Source: Desulfatitalea sp. UBA4791 (lineage in GTDB: Bacteria > Desulfobacterota > Desulfobacteria > Desulfobacterales > Desulfosarcinaceae). From it: 9,066 nt of DNA. The stretch lies in assembly GCA_002402905.1 (NCBI GenBank), contig DHGT01000025.1, forward strand, positions 30,271 to 39,336, given 5' to 3'. Shown piece after piece: positions 1-6,009 of this stretch. Under the pieces are notes generated by a model, which ran no database searches, was not told the origin of the DNA, and was given only the letters and a program-made list of their open reading frames with translations. Numbering within the stretch: the stretch's first letter is position 1; the number at the start of each line of letters is the position of its first letter. The position numbers were made by a program, and so were the translations under genes.

Positions 1-1
1 C

Positions 2-1648
2 ATCGACCCGCGCCGCAGCGAGACGGCGGCCATCGCCGATATCCACCTGGCCGTGCGGCCGGGCACCGATGCCCTGCTGGCCAAGGCCATGATCGCCATC
101 ATCGTCCAGGAGGGCTGGGAAAACCAGGCCTACATTCGCGATCACGTGGCCGCATGGGAGACGGTCCGCCCCTGGTTCGAACGGTTTGACGCCCGGGCCG
201 CCGTGGCGGTGTGCGAGCTGGACTTCGAGGCGGTTCACCGCCTCTGCCGCCTGATGACCGCCCGGCGCTGGGCCATGCATCCGGACCTGGGCATCTACAT
301 GGGCCGGCGCAGTACCCTCAACTCCTATATGATCAATATCCTGGCCGCCATTTGCGGTACGTTCGGGGTACGCGGCGGCAATGTGATACCGGGCATGGTG
401 ATGCCCATCGGGTTTCACGCCGACGAACGCAATCCCAAGACCTGGCGCACCGTCACCACCAACTTGCCGCCGGCCGCCGCCGGCGCCTTTCCACCGGCGG
501 TCATGCCCGAGGAGATTCTCAGCGACCATCCCGAACGGCTGCGGGCGGTCTATGTCAGCGCCTGCAACCCGCTGCGCGCCTATCCGGACACCACGGCCTA
601 CGAACGCGCGTTCGCCCAACTCGACCTGCTGGTGGTCAACGACATCGTCATGAGCGAGACCGCCCGGCTGGCCCATTACGTGCTGCCCTGCCGTACCTTT
701 TACGAATCGTGGGACGGCACCTTCTTCCCGCTCACCTTTCCGGAGGTCTACTTCCAGCTCCGGCGGCCGATCGTCCAGCCACCCGAGTCGTGTCTGGAGG
801 CCTCCCAGATCTTCACCCGGCTGGCCGACCGGCTGGGCTTGATTCCCGATATTCCTCCCGAGGTGCAAGCCGCGGCCGACGGGGACCGCATGGCCTTCGG
901 CGCCCGATTGATGGCCTGGGCAGCCAAAGAGCCCCGGGCACTTGCAGCCATGCCCTTCGTACTGGCCAAGACCCTCGGTGAACAGTGGGACAGCGCGGCC
1001 AAGGCTGCCCTGTGGGGCGTTTTCATGACCGCTCCCAAGGCGTTCCGGGATAACGCGGTCCGCGCCGGATGGGCAGCCGGACCGGATCTGGGTGACCGCA
1101 TCTTCCAGGCGCTGCTCGACCATCCCCAAGGCATGTGGGTGGGCCGGGTCGACCCCCAGGAGAACCTGGCGTCCGTCCGGACCCCTTCGGCCAGGATCGA
1201 GGTGCTCATACCGGAGCTGGCCGACGAGGCCCAGGCCCTGGATGCCCGCAGCGAGGCCGGAGACCTTCACCTGCCGTCCGAGTTCCCCCTGATCCTAAAC
1301 GCCGGCCGCCACACCCGGTTCAACGCCAATACCCTGATGCGCAACCCCGAGTGGAACACAGGCAAACGCGCCTGCACCGTGGCGGTCCATGCCGACGATG
1401 CCGCGCGGATGGTATTAAGCGACGGCCAGCAGGTGCGGGTGACCACCGCCGCCGGCAGCGCGGTGGGCGAACTGGAAATCAGCGATCAGGTGCGACCGGG
1501 AACGGTGCTGATCCCCCATGGCTTCGGCCTGCTCTATGGGGACGAGACATACGGCATCAACGTCAACCGCCTGACGAAAAACACGCACCGCGATCCGCTG
1601 GGAACGCCGCTGCACCGCTTCGTGCCCTGCCGGGTAGAAGCGGCATGA
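2..1648 (+). CDS. Molybdopterin oxidoreductase (DMSO reductase family), N-terminus outside window
   Basis: Catalytic-type subunit of the molybdopterin bis-guanine-dinucleotide (DMSO reductase) superfamily; its substrate cannot be told from this fragment. The frame is open from base 2, so the gene starts before the window and the GTG at 53 is an internal valine. About 548 residues are visible. The segment IDPRRSETAAIAD at the left edge, the MGRR and GVRGGNV segments near 300-385, and ACNPLRAYPD with VVNDIVMSETA near 560-660 are typical of the pterin-binding middle domains. NAGRHTRFNANTLMRNPEWN, from about 1300, begins the C-terminal dinucleotide-binding barrel. The N-terminal iron-sulfur cysteines and the metal ligand would lie upstream and cannot be checked. 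A helical stretch at about 850-1100 lacks family motifs I recognise. A repeat element separates it from the next gene, a likely electron-transfer partner. Family assignment is firm; whether it uses Mo or W, and its reaction, are unknown. Confidence 0.88.
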   Translation: MDPRRSETAAIADIHLAVRPGTDALLAKAMIAIIVQEGWENQAYIRDHVAAWETVRPWFERFDARAAVAVCELDFEAVHRLCRLMTARRWAMHPDLGIYMGRRSTLNSYMINILAAICGTFGVRGGNVIPGMVMPIGFHADERNPKTWRTVTTNLPPAAAGAFPPAVMPEEILSDHPERLRAVYVSACNPLRAYPDTTAYERAFAQLDLLVVNDIVMSETARLAHYVLPCRTFYESWDGTFFPLTFPEVYFQLRRPIVQPPESCLEASQIFTRLADRLGLIPDIPPEVQAAADGDRMAFGARLMAWAAKEPRALAAMPFVLAKTLGEQWDSAAKAALWGVFMTAPKAFRDNAVRAGWAAGPDLGDRIFQALLDHPQGMWVGRVDPQENLASVRTPSARIEVLIPELADEAQALDARSEAGDLHLPSEFPLILNAGRHTRFNANTLMRNPEWNTGKRACTVAVHADDAARMVLSDGQQVRVTTAAGSAVGELEISDQVRPGTVLIPHGFGLLYGDETYGINVNRLTKNTHRDPLGTPLHRFVPCRVEAA

Positions 1649-1658
1649 AAATTATATA

Positions 1659-1724
1659 GACAGAATTCCTTCACTTTCATACTTTTAACTTTCTACTTTA
1701 AACTCCCTCCGCGAAGCGGAGGGA
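1659..1724 (+). repeat. Composite intergenic repeat, copy 1
   Basis: An 18-bp head at 1659-1676 (GACAGAATTCCTTCACTT) is followed by an AT-rich middle of ACTTTTAAC- and ACTTTAAACT-like words to 1704, then a GC-rich hairpin. The head recurs at 4865-4882 with one mismatch and, inverted, at 9043-9060 with one mismatch. Head to end word is 46 bp here, 62 bp in copy 2 and 45 bp in copy 3. It fills most of the gap between the oxidoreductase and the 4Fe-4S gene. No transposase or clear terminal inverted repeat is seen. Its nature is unknown. Confidence 0.8.
1704..1724 (+). promoter_or_regulatory. Perfect hairpin just upstream of the 4Fe-4S gene's ribosome binding site
   Basis: TCCCTCCGC (1704-1712), loop GAA, GCGGAGGGA (1716-1724): nine paired bases with a three-base loop. 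The Shine-Dalgarno AGGAG at 1727-1731 begins three bases later and lies 7 nt before the ATG at 1739. Read on the plus strand it is followed by AAAAGG, not a T run, so it is not an ordinary terminator for the oxidoreductase. It could affect translation start or mRNA stability; that role is inferred from position only. Confidence 0.55.
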
Positions 1725-1738
1725 AAAGGAGTCGCAGC

Positions 1739-2821
1739 ATGACCGAACCCGTCTACACCGAACTGTTGAATGTCATGAAAAAACGCGGGGGGGACTTTTC
1801 GGGAACAGACATCCCCGAATTCTTCGCAATGGTCGAAGAGCTGTTCACCCCGGCCGAGGCTGAGGTCAACAACGCCATGCCCAGGGGACCGTTCACGGCC
1901 GCAGACCTGGCCAAGCAGATGGGCCGGCCGGTGGAAGAGATCGAGCCGATTCTGGAGGCCATGGCCGACAAGGGGTTGTGCGTGTCGGTGCGCATGGGTG
2001 ACACGGCGTACTACCAGAGCGCCCGGTTCATGCCCGGCATCCTTGAATTCCAGTTCATGCCCGGCCGCACCACGGAGCGGGACAAGCGGTTGGCCAAACT
2101 GATCTATGCGTACAAAAAGGCCTACGATCAACAATCGGACATCGCCAAACCGACCTTTCCCACCAATCGGGTCATCATAGTGGATCGGACCATAGCGGCC
2201 GACAATCAGGTACACACCTACGATCAGGTACAGACGTATATCGAAAAACATGATTTAATTGCCGTCAGCACCTGCTACTGCCGCCATGCGGCCGCCCTGC
2301 GCGGCGAAGACACCCACGGCATGCCCAATGATGTGTGCATGAATTTCGGCATGGGCGCCCAATTCGCCATCGAGCGGTTGAACGCGCGAAAATTGACCAA
2401 GGAGGAAGCCCGGGAGGTGCTCGAACGATCCGAAACTGCAGGCCTCATCCACATGAGCACCAACATGACCGACGATATCGGCTTCATCTGCAACTGCGAC
2501 CGCTGGCACTGTGTGGCCGTGACGCGTGCCCTGGCCAAACCCAAGCCGGCGCTTTACTTCAACAGCGGTTTTGAACCGCGCTTCGACGCGGATCGGTGCG
2601 TAGCCTGCGAAACGTGTATCGGGCGCTGCCCGGCCGAGGCGCTCCAAATGGGACCCGAGGATGTGCCGGTGGTGGACCTGGACCGCTGTTTCGGATGCGC
2701 CGTCTGTGCCACCGGGTGCCCGTCGGAAGCCATCAGCATGCACAACCGGGCCGACATTCCCGCGCCACCGAAGGATAACAAGGCCCTGAAGGAGGCCATC
2801 AAAACCCGTGCACGACTTTAA
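1739..2821 (+). CDS. Two-[4Fe-4S] ferredoxin-type protein with winged-helix-like N-terminus
   Basis: Predicted cytoplasmic iron-sulfur electron carrier of 360 residues with no signal peptide or membrane segment. Residues 287-297 (CVACETCIGRC) and 317-327 (CFGCAVCATGC) are two classical CxxCxxCxxxC motifs, each followed by proline, so two [4Fe-4S] clusters are expected. Six more cysteines form a spaced set: C179-x-C181 followed by RH, C200, C251-x-C253, and C258. They may bind a further cluster or metal. Residues about 45-100 resemble a winged-helix fold (AADLAKQMGRPVEEIEPILE). This arrangement recurs, from memory, in uncharacterised anaerobe proteins beside redox enzymes. AGGAG at 1727-1731, 7 nt before the ATG, supports the start. 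It follows the molybdopterin enzyme gene and overlaps the FmdE-like gene by 14 bp. Likely partner: the upstream oxidoreductase. The ferredoxin part is certain; the role is inferred. Confidence 0.88.
   Translation: MTEPVYTELLNVMKKRGGDFSGTDIPEFFAMVEELFTPAEAEVNNAMPRGPFTAADLAKQMGRPVEEIEPILEAMADKGLCVSVRMGDTAYYQSARFMPGILEFQFMPGRTTERDKRLAKLIYAYKKAYDQQSDIAKPTFPTNRVIIVDRTIAADNQVHTYDQVQTYIEKHDLIAVSTCYCRHAAALRGEDTHGMPNDVCMNFGMGAQFAIERLNARKLTKEEAREVLERSETAGLIHMSTNMTDDIGFICNCDRWHCVAVTRALAKPKPALYFNSGFEPRFDADRCVACETCIGRCPAEALQMGPEDVPVVDLDRCFGCAVCATGCPSEAISMHNRADIPAPPKDNKALKEAIKTRARL
2791..2795 (+). promoter_or_regulatory. Shine-Dalgarno site supporting a GTG start inside the preceding gene
   Basis: GGAGG lies 12 nt before the GTG at 2808. 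No ATG precedes the conserved N-terminal HGHLCPG motif in this frame, so GTG is the only sensible start. The site lies within the coding sequence of the 4Fe-4S protein, and the two genes overlap by 14 bp, which suggests translational coupling. Confidence 0.6.
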
Positions 2822-3473
2822 TCGACTCCTGGCAGCATCTGCGGAAGCCCACGGCCATCTGTGCCCCGGCCAGGTGGTGGGGGTACGCATGGCCCTGCTG
2901 GGCTGCCGGCTCATCGGCCTGGATGATCCCCGGCGCCGCGATCAGATCAAGAAACTGATCGTCTATGTGGAAATGGATCGATGCACGGCCGACGCCGTGG
3001 CCTTTGTCACCGGCGCGAAACTGGGCCGACGCTCTCTCAAATTCATGGATTACGGCATCATGGCGGCCACCTTCATCAACCTCGATGGACCCAAAGCCTT
3101 TCGGATCATCTCCACCGAAGAGGCCCGCGACCTGGCGCCGCTCTATGCGCCCGGAGAAACCGAAAAAAGCCGCCAGCAGATCGAAGCCTACCGCAAGATG
3201 CCCGAATGCGTGCTGTTCAGGGTCCAAAAGGTGCATGTGCCCATCAGCCCCTATGATCTTCCCGGCCCCACGCGCAGCAAAGTCACCTGCACGCGCTGTG
3301 GACAGGTGGTGCGCGATGGCAAGGAAATCATCCGGGATGGTGAATCACTTTGCAAACCGTGCGCTCTGGGTGCATACTTCCAAAACCCCCAGGCAACCGG
3401 TTGGCCGGAGATGCACCGATCGCCGGACGATGAAACCGGGGCGTCCCCCGAACGAGATCCAAACGCGACGTAA
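2808..3473 (+). CDS. FmdE family protein with C-terminal zinc ribbon
   Basis: A 221-residue soluble protein of the formylmethanofuran dehydrogenase subunit E family (Pfam FmdE). The hallmark HGHLCPG lies at residues 15-21. RCTADAVAFVTGAKLG (58-73) carries conserved C59, and DYGIMAATF (81-89) completes the usual FmdE core. C161-x2-C164 and C182-x2-C185 make a treble-clef or zinc-ribbon-like tail found in many family members. Most FmdE proteins in bacteria that lack methanofuran sit beside molybdenum or tungsten enzymes; their exact job is not settled, with metal or cofactor handling and subunit roles both suggested. The neighbours here, a molybdopterin enzyme and a molybdopterin-binding protein, fit that. 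Start is GTG with GGAGG upstream; no other formylmethanofuran dehydrogenase subunit is visible, so true methanofuran chemistry is unlikely. Family confident, function not. Confidence 0.88.
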   Translation: MHDFNRLLAASAEAHGHLCPGQVVGVRMALLGCRLIGLDDPRRRDQIKKLIVYVEMDRCTADAVAFVTGAKLGRRSLKFMDYGIMAATFINLDGPKAFRIISTEEARDLAPLYAPGETEKSRQQIEAYRKMPECVLFRVQKVHVPISPYDLPGPTRSKVTCTRCGQVVRDGKEIIRDGESLCKPCALGAYFQNPQATGWPEMHRSPDDETGASPERDPNAT

Positions 3474-3493
3474 ACGATGAAAAGGTCCACACC

Positions 3494-4525
3494 ATGCTGA
3501 AAAAGGTCCCGCTTGAACAATCCATTGGCACCAACCTGGCCCATGACATCACCGAAGTGCGGCCGGGCGAATTCAAAGGACCGGCCTTTCGCAAAGGGCA
3601 TCGGGTCTGTGAAGAAGATATTTGCCACCTGCAGCGGCTGGGCAAAAACCATCTCTATGTCGTGGATCTGGAACCCGACGAACTCCATGAAAACGAGGCC
3701 GCCGCCTTGCTGGCCGCGGCCATCGCCGGCCCGGGCGTGGTGTGGCGGAACGATCCCAGGGAAGGTAAAATCGAGATGTTTGCCGAAAACGACGGTTTGG
3801 TCCGTATCGATACGGCTGCCCTGGGCGCGTTGAACATGATCGACGACGTGATGTGCGCCACCGTGCACACCCATACCCGAATCCGCAAAGGAGAACTGGT
3901 GGCCGCCACCCGGGCCATTCCACTGGTCGTGAAACGCGAACCTATCGAAAGGGCCACGGCCATTGCGCGCAGCCACGGTGCCATCGTGGAAGTACTTCCA
4001 TTGCAGCCGGCGCGGATCGGGTTGATCATCACCGGTGACGAAGTTTATCACGGCCGTATCCGGGACGGGTTTGAACCCATTTTGAGACGCAAGCTCGCCG
4101 ACCTGGGGGCAACGGTCCAAGCCGTGGCCTTTCTGCCCGACGATGCCGAGCGTATCGCCGAAAAAATCCGGGAACACCTGCAGGCCGGCTGCGATCTTTT
4201 GCTGCTTACCGGCGGCATGAGCGTGGACCCGGACGATGTCACCCGCCATGGCATCCGTTTGGGCGGCGCCGAGGAGATCCATTACGGCGCCGCCGTGCTG
4301 CCCGGTGCCATGTTGCTGGTGGCTTATGTCGGCGCCGTTCCCATTATCGGCGTGCCGGCCTGCGGCCTGCACCACCCGGCGACCGCCCTGGATCTGGTTC
4401 TACCGCGCATTCTGGCCGGGGAACGCATCGGCAAGGCCCAGCTGGCCTTTCTGGGACACGGCAGTTTGTGCCGGCAGTGCCCGACCTGCATCTTCCCCCG
4501 CTGTGCGTTCGGCAAAACCACGTAG
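3494..4525 (+). CDS. MoeA/MogA-type molybdopterin-binding protein with Cys-rich tail
   Basis: A 343-residue soluble protein with a MoCF-biosynthesis (MoeA/MogA-like) domain at about residues 173-310. IITGDEVYHGR (178-188) and LLLTGGMSVDPDDVT (236-250) are the signature pterin-binding loops, and GVPAC (286-290) fits the conserved end of the fold. The first 170 residues are the divergent region seen in short molybdopterin-binding proteins of anaerobes and are not obviously a complete MoeA N-terminal domain. The C-terminus has C326-x2-C329-x2-C332-x4-C337, which could bind zinc or an iron-sulfur cluster. Standard MoeA is about 400 residues and lacks this tail. It starts 20 nt after the FmdE stop, with AAAGG about 8 nt ahead of the ATG, so it is probably co-transcribed. 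Likely role: inserting or delivering metal cofactor for the adjacent oxidoreductase (inference). Confidence 0.85.
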   Translation: MLKKVPLEQSIGTNLAHDITEVRPGEFKGPAFRKGHRVCEEDICHLQRLGKNHLYVVDLEPDELHENEAAALLAAAIAGPGVVWRNDPREGKIEMFAENDGLVRIDTAALGALNMIDDVMCATVHTHTRIRKGELVAATRAIPLVVKREPIERATAIARSHGAIVEVLPLQPARIGLIITGDEVYHGRIRDGFEPILRRKLADLGATVQAVAFLPDDAERIAEKIREHLQAGCDLLLLTGGMSVDPDDVTRHGIRLGGAEEIHYGAAVLPGAMLLVAYVGAVPIIGVPACGLHHPATALDLVLPRILAGERIGKAQLAFLGHGSLCRQCPTCIFPRCAFGKTT

Positions 4526-4541
4526 GCTATTTCTTCTGCTT

Positions 4542-4547
4542 GAGGAG
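4542..4547 (+). promoter_or_regulatory. Shine-Dalgarno site fixing the start of the TIGR04076-type gene
   Basis: GAGGAG ends 7 nt before the ATG at 4555. The frame is also open from an upstream ATG at 4468, but that start lies inside the preceding gene, has no good ribosome site and would add 29 residues unlike the family's N-terminus. The ATG at 4555 is preferred. Confidence 0.7.
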
Positions 4548-4554
4548 ACGAAAA

Positions 4555-4833
4555 ATGTACCCCGTCAAATGCACGGTCACATCGGTCAAGGGATTCTGTT
4601 CGGCCGGCTACAAGGTGGGAGATGCTTTTTACCTGAAGGAGGCCTTCATCGTCGAGGCCGATACACCAAAGGGCATCTGCTTGCATGCCCTCAGTGCCAT
4701 GGCGCCCTATTTGACCGCCTACGCCCGCCAAACCGCCTCGGACGACTGGATCAACCGTAAAAAGGAGTTCCAATGCCCGGACAGCACCAACTCGGTGGTG
4801 TTCAGCGTCGAACGCATCACAGAGGATCTGTAG
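4555..4833 (+). CDS. TIGR04076-type small protein
   Basis: A 92-residue soluble protein whose pattern matches the TIGR04076 family of uncharacterised proteins: VKCTVTSVKGFCSAGYKVGD at the start, an LHALSAMAPYL segment near 43-53, and CPD then VVFSVERI near 74-88. Four cysteines (C6, C15, C42, C74) lie at positions that resemble the family's recurring ones, so metal binding or redox activity is possible but unproven. Its length is normal for the family. It begins 29 nt after the molybdopterin-binding gene and is the last plus-strand gene before the strand switch, so it probably ends the operon. The function is unknown. The family is common in anaerobic bacteria and archaea; that statement is from memory and not from this sequence. 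Confidence 0.78.
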   Translation: MYPVKCTVTSVKGFCSAGYKVGDAFYLKEAFIVEADTPKGICLHALSAMAPYLTAYARQTASDDWINRKKEFQCPDSTNSVVFSVERITEDL

Positions 4834-4864
4834 AAGAAGGCATCCCATCATTATGTCTAAAATC

Positions 4865-4943
4865 GACAGAATACCTTCACTTTAAACTTTACACTTTAAA
4901 CTTTACACTTTTTTAAACTTCAAACTGCCCCGCGCAGCGGGGC
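4865..4943 (+). repeat. Composite intergenic repeat, copy 2, with 14-bp tandem units
   Basis: Head GACAGAATACCTTCACTT at 4865-4882. From 4879 a 14-bp unit, ACTTTAAACTTTAC, occurs twice (4879-4892 and 4893-4906), followed by a degenerate third unit to 4926, then a GC-rich hairpin. Head to end word is 62 bp, 16-17 bp longer than in the other two copies, roughly one tandem unit. It lies between convergent genes and, with the 31 nt before it, fills that gap. A flanking AATC before the head is shared with copy 3. Confidence 0.82.
4927..4943 (-). terminator. GC hairpin overlapping the stop codon of the quinone oxidoreductase; possible terminator
   Basis: GCCCCGC (4927-4933), loop GCA, GCGGGGC (4937-4943): seven paired bases, three-base loop. 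On the minus strand it includes the first base of the TAG stop (4945-4943) and is followed by AGTTTGAAGTTTAAAAAAG, which has short T runs but no continuous T tract. It could stop minus-strand transcription weakly. The same hairpin type in the other two repeat copies is not placed to act as a terminator, so that reading is uncertain. Confidence 0.35.
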
Positions 4944-5932
4944 TACACCCGCACCACGATCTTGCCGATCTGCTGGTTGGACTCCAGGTAACGGTGCGCC
5001 TCGACCACCTCGTCCAGGGTAAAGGTCCGGTCGATGCGCGGCTTGAATTGACCGCTGGCCAGGCCATCGTAGACGTATTGCCGGGCGCGGTTCAGTTTGT
5101 CGGGATGCGCTGTGATCTCGAACAGGGTATAGCCGCGCACGGTGAGCCCCTTGCGCATGGCATCGAAGAGCGGAAACGGTGTCGGTGCCATGGCCAGGGC
5201 GCCGTATTCGAAGATGATAGCGCCAGGGGACGCGGCCTTGGCCAGCTTTTCCAGCAGCGGTCCGGAGACCGGATCGAAGATCAGCCGTGCGCCCTTGCCG
5301 CCGGTGATCTCCTTGCACCGCTTGTAAAGATCTTCCTCATCGGTGACGATGACATGATCGGCGCCCGCATCGCGTAGAGCCTGCCGTTTGGCCGCCCCCC
5401 GGGTGGTGGCGATGGCCGTGGCCCCGGCCGCCTTTACGATCTGAATGGCGGCCAGCCCCACGCTGCTGCTGGCGGCGGTGATCAGAACTGCATCCTTTTT
5501 CCCCAGGCCCCCGAACTCTACCAGTGCGCCATAGGCGGTCATATACTGCATCCAACTGGCCGCGCTTTCAACGGCCGAGAGCCGTTCAGGGTAGATGGTC
5601 ACGGCAGCGGCGGGCACCACGGTACTCTCCCCGTAGACGCCGTAATCGCGCATGGAAAAGGCGGGAATCGTACTCACCCGGTCACCGACAGCCAGGCCGC
5701 TGACCCCCGGCCCCACGGCATCCACGATACCCGCGGCTTCGTAGCCGAGGCGGGATGGAATCTTGGGCCGCTGAAAATACATGCCCTGCCGGAACACGGC
5801 TTCGGCGCGGTTGAGACCGAAGGCCTCGACCTTGATGCGAACTTCCCCCGGTCCTGGTGCCTGCAATGGTTCATCGACGAGCTGCAGCACTTCGGGCCCT
5901 CCCAGTTGCGTGAATCGAACGATACGCGGCAT
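4943..5932 (-). CDS. Zinc-independent quinone oxidoreductase / MDR-superfamily alcohol dehydrogenase-like protein
   Basis: A 329-residue NAD(P)H-dependent medium-chain dehydrogenase/reductase, cytoplasmic. The N-terminal GroES-like domain shows PGPGEVRIKVEAFGLNRAE (26-44), RLGYEAAGIVDAVGPGV (61-77) and VGDRVS (82-87). The Rossmann domain begins near 147 with VLITAASSSVGLAAIQ (149-164), and AGADHVI follows at 189-195. The catalytic zinc ligands of true alcohol dehydrogenases and the structural-zinc four-cysteine lobe are absent, so it belongs with quinone oxidoreductase or enoyl-reductase-like members. The ATG at 5932 is chosen because GAGGT lies 5 nt upstream and the MPRIVRF start fits the family. 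An in-frame upstream ATG at 6013 would overlap ackA's stop. It lies 77 bp downstream of ackA on the same strand, so it may share that transcript or use its own promoter. The substrate is unknown. Confidence 0.87.
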   Translation of the reverse strand: MPRIVRFTQLGGPEVLQLVDEPLQAPGPGEVRIKVEAFGLNRAEAVFRQGMYFQRPKIPSRLGYEAAGIVDAVGPGVSGLAVGDRVSTIPAFSMRDYGVYGESTVVPAAAVTIYPERLSAVESAASWMQYMTAYGALVEFGGLGKKDAVLITAASSSVGLAAIQIVKAAGATAIATTRGAAKRQALRDAGADHVIVTDEEDLYKRCKEITGGKGARLIFDPVSGPLLEKLAKAASPGAIIFEYGALAMAPTPFPLFDAMRKGLTVRGYTLFEITAHPDKLNRARQYVYDGLASGQFKPRIDRTFTLDEVVEAHRYLESNQQIGKIVVRV

Positions 5933-5937
5933 GGCAC

Positions 5938-5942
5938 ACCTC
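5938..5942 (-). promoter_or_regulatory. Shine-Dalgarno site supporting the quinone oxidoreductase start
   Basis: On the minus strand GAGGT ends 5 nt before the ATG at 5932. It supports this start over the in-frame ATG at 6013, which would add 27 residues with no family similarity. Confidence 0.6.
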
Positions 5943-5964
5943 GCTGGTATTATGAAGATAAGTT

Positions 5965-5985
5965 TATCGAATTCGGATATCGAAT
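5965..5985. promoter_or_regulatory. AT-rich dyad and direct repeat upstream of the quinone oxidoreductase; possible operator or promoter
   Basis: The word TATCGAAT occurs at 5965-5972 and 5978-5985, 13 bp apart. ATTCG (5971-5975) and CGAAT (5981-5985) form an inverted repeat around GATAT. The 77-bp gap is markedly richer in A and T than the flanking genes. It lies 33-53 bp before the start codon, a plausible place for a promoter or repressor site. No good -35/-10 pair stands out, and no regulator gene is next to it. Confidence 0.3.
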
Positions 5986-6009
5986 AATTTAAGATAGCAG
6001 GCGGACATG

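Noticed and set aside
1704..1724. Hairpin of copy 1 as an intrinsic terminator for the oxidoreductase
   Set aside because: On the plus strand it is followed by AAAAGGAG, not a T run, and it sits immediately before the next gene's ribosome site.
1685..2251. Minus-strand open frame of 188 codons reaching into repeat copy 1
   Set aside because: Mostly antisense to the 4Fe-4S gene; no domain and no ribosome site.
2808..3473. True formylmethanofuran dehydrogenase subunit and hence a methanogenic or methylotrophic pathway
   Set aside because: No other Fmd/Fwd or methanofuran gene is present; bacterial FmdE homologues often stand alone next to molybdenum-related genes.
3251..4375. Minus-strand open frame of 374 codons opposite the FmdE end and the molybdopterin-binding gene
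   Set aside because: Antisense to well-supported genes; the His- and Gly-rich product matches no family and there is no ribosome site.
4865..4926. Repeat copy 2 as a CRISPR array or origin iterons
   Set aside because: Units are only 14 bp with no spacers, only two full copies, and no cas or replication gene is nearby.
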